DNA from: Corynebacterium atrinae
GTDB lineage: Bacteria > Actinomycetota > Actinomycetes > Mycobacteriales > Mycobacteriaceae
Assembly: GCF_030408455.1 (NCBI RefSeq)
Contig: NZ_CP046977.1
Coordinates: forward strand, 1,860,001 to 1,924,000
Reading direction: 5' to 3'
DNA: 64,000 bases
Below the pieces are notes generated by a model. The model saw only the letters and a program-made list of their open reading frames with translations. It was not told the origin of the DNA and did not search any database. Shown in pieces: positions 64,000 through 64,000 of this stretch. The translations under genes and the position numbers were made by a program. Position 1 is the first letter of the stretch. Each line of letters opens with the position of its first letter.

Positions 64000-64000
64000 C

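Overview
The window reads as a chromosomal segment of a Corynebacterium-type actinobacterium. It is GC-rich, encodes a single-polypeptide (homodimeric) pyruvate dehydrogenase E1, a fused RNase H/phosphatase, a class A RNase P RNA, an ArsR–Zur zinc-regulator pair behind glyS, and the actinobacterial block hrcA–dnaJ–rsmE–phoH–ybeY–CNNM–era–recO–uppS. Species cannot be named from the sequence alone. No phage, CRISPR array or plasmid functions are visible; the one complete mobile element is an IS3-family insertion.

Layout. 0–13 kb: a DUF2786 protein, a CYTH–CHAD protein, a degenerate galactokinase-like protein, an RNB-type RNase, RNase P RNA, the RNase H/phosphatase–zinc ribbon–Nif3 run, then a HAD phosphatase, a low-molecular-weight tyrosine phosphatase, SURF1 and two hypotheticals. 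13–15 kb: the IS3 element beside a palindromic repeat, tRNA-Val and a DUF3052 gene. 15.8–25 kb: aceE, hydrolases, an acyl carrier protein, a NagD-like phosphatase, a nucleoside hydrolase, an acetyltransferase and two further tRNAs. 25–33.5 kb: a YwiC-like membrane protein, primase, a secreted barnase-like RNase, a large surface protein that looks like a polymorphic DNase toxin, and dgt. 33.5–42.8 kb: a TPM-domain membrane protein, glyS with two coupled genes, the zinc regulators, a ferritin-like/VIT iron exporter, uppS, recO, era. 42.8–51.5 kb: one long leftward series from pdxY to hemW, covering ribosome maturation, chaperone and stress functions. 51.6–64 kb: a membrane-anchored gene set facing fadD15, malQ, a Dcp-type peptidase, a carboxylesterase, idi and an incomplete glycine-rich gene.

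What stands out. (1) An 11-base word, GCTTATCGACG, occurs 13 times exactly and 20 times as GCNTATCGACG, equally on both strands, inside and outside genes and in different reading frames. I know of no assigned role for it. (2) A palindromic repeat of about 85 bases is present twice, 35 kb apart, in opposite orientation. (3) era has no ATG, GTG or TTG that preserves its P-loop; an ATC sits 6 bases after a good ribosome binding site. (4) The calcium-repeat/nuclease protein has no visible immunity partner. (5) Primase keeps only one of the four usual zinc ligands. (6) Five convergent gene pairs end on a shared four-base stop.

Coordinates of starts were chosen from ribosome binding sites, gene overlaps and family starts; where ambiguous this is stated in the entry. 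Function calls rest on recognised motifs and gene order, not on database searches.
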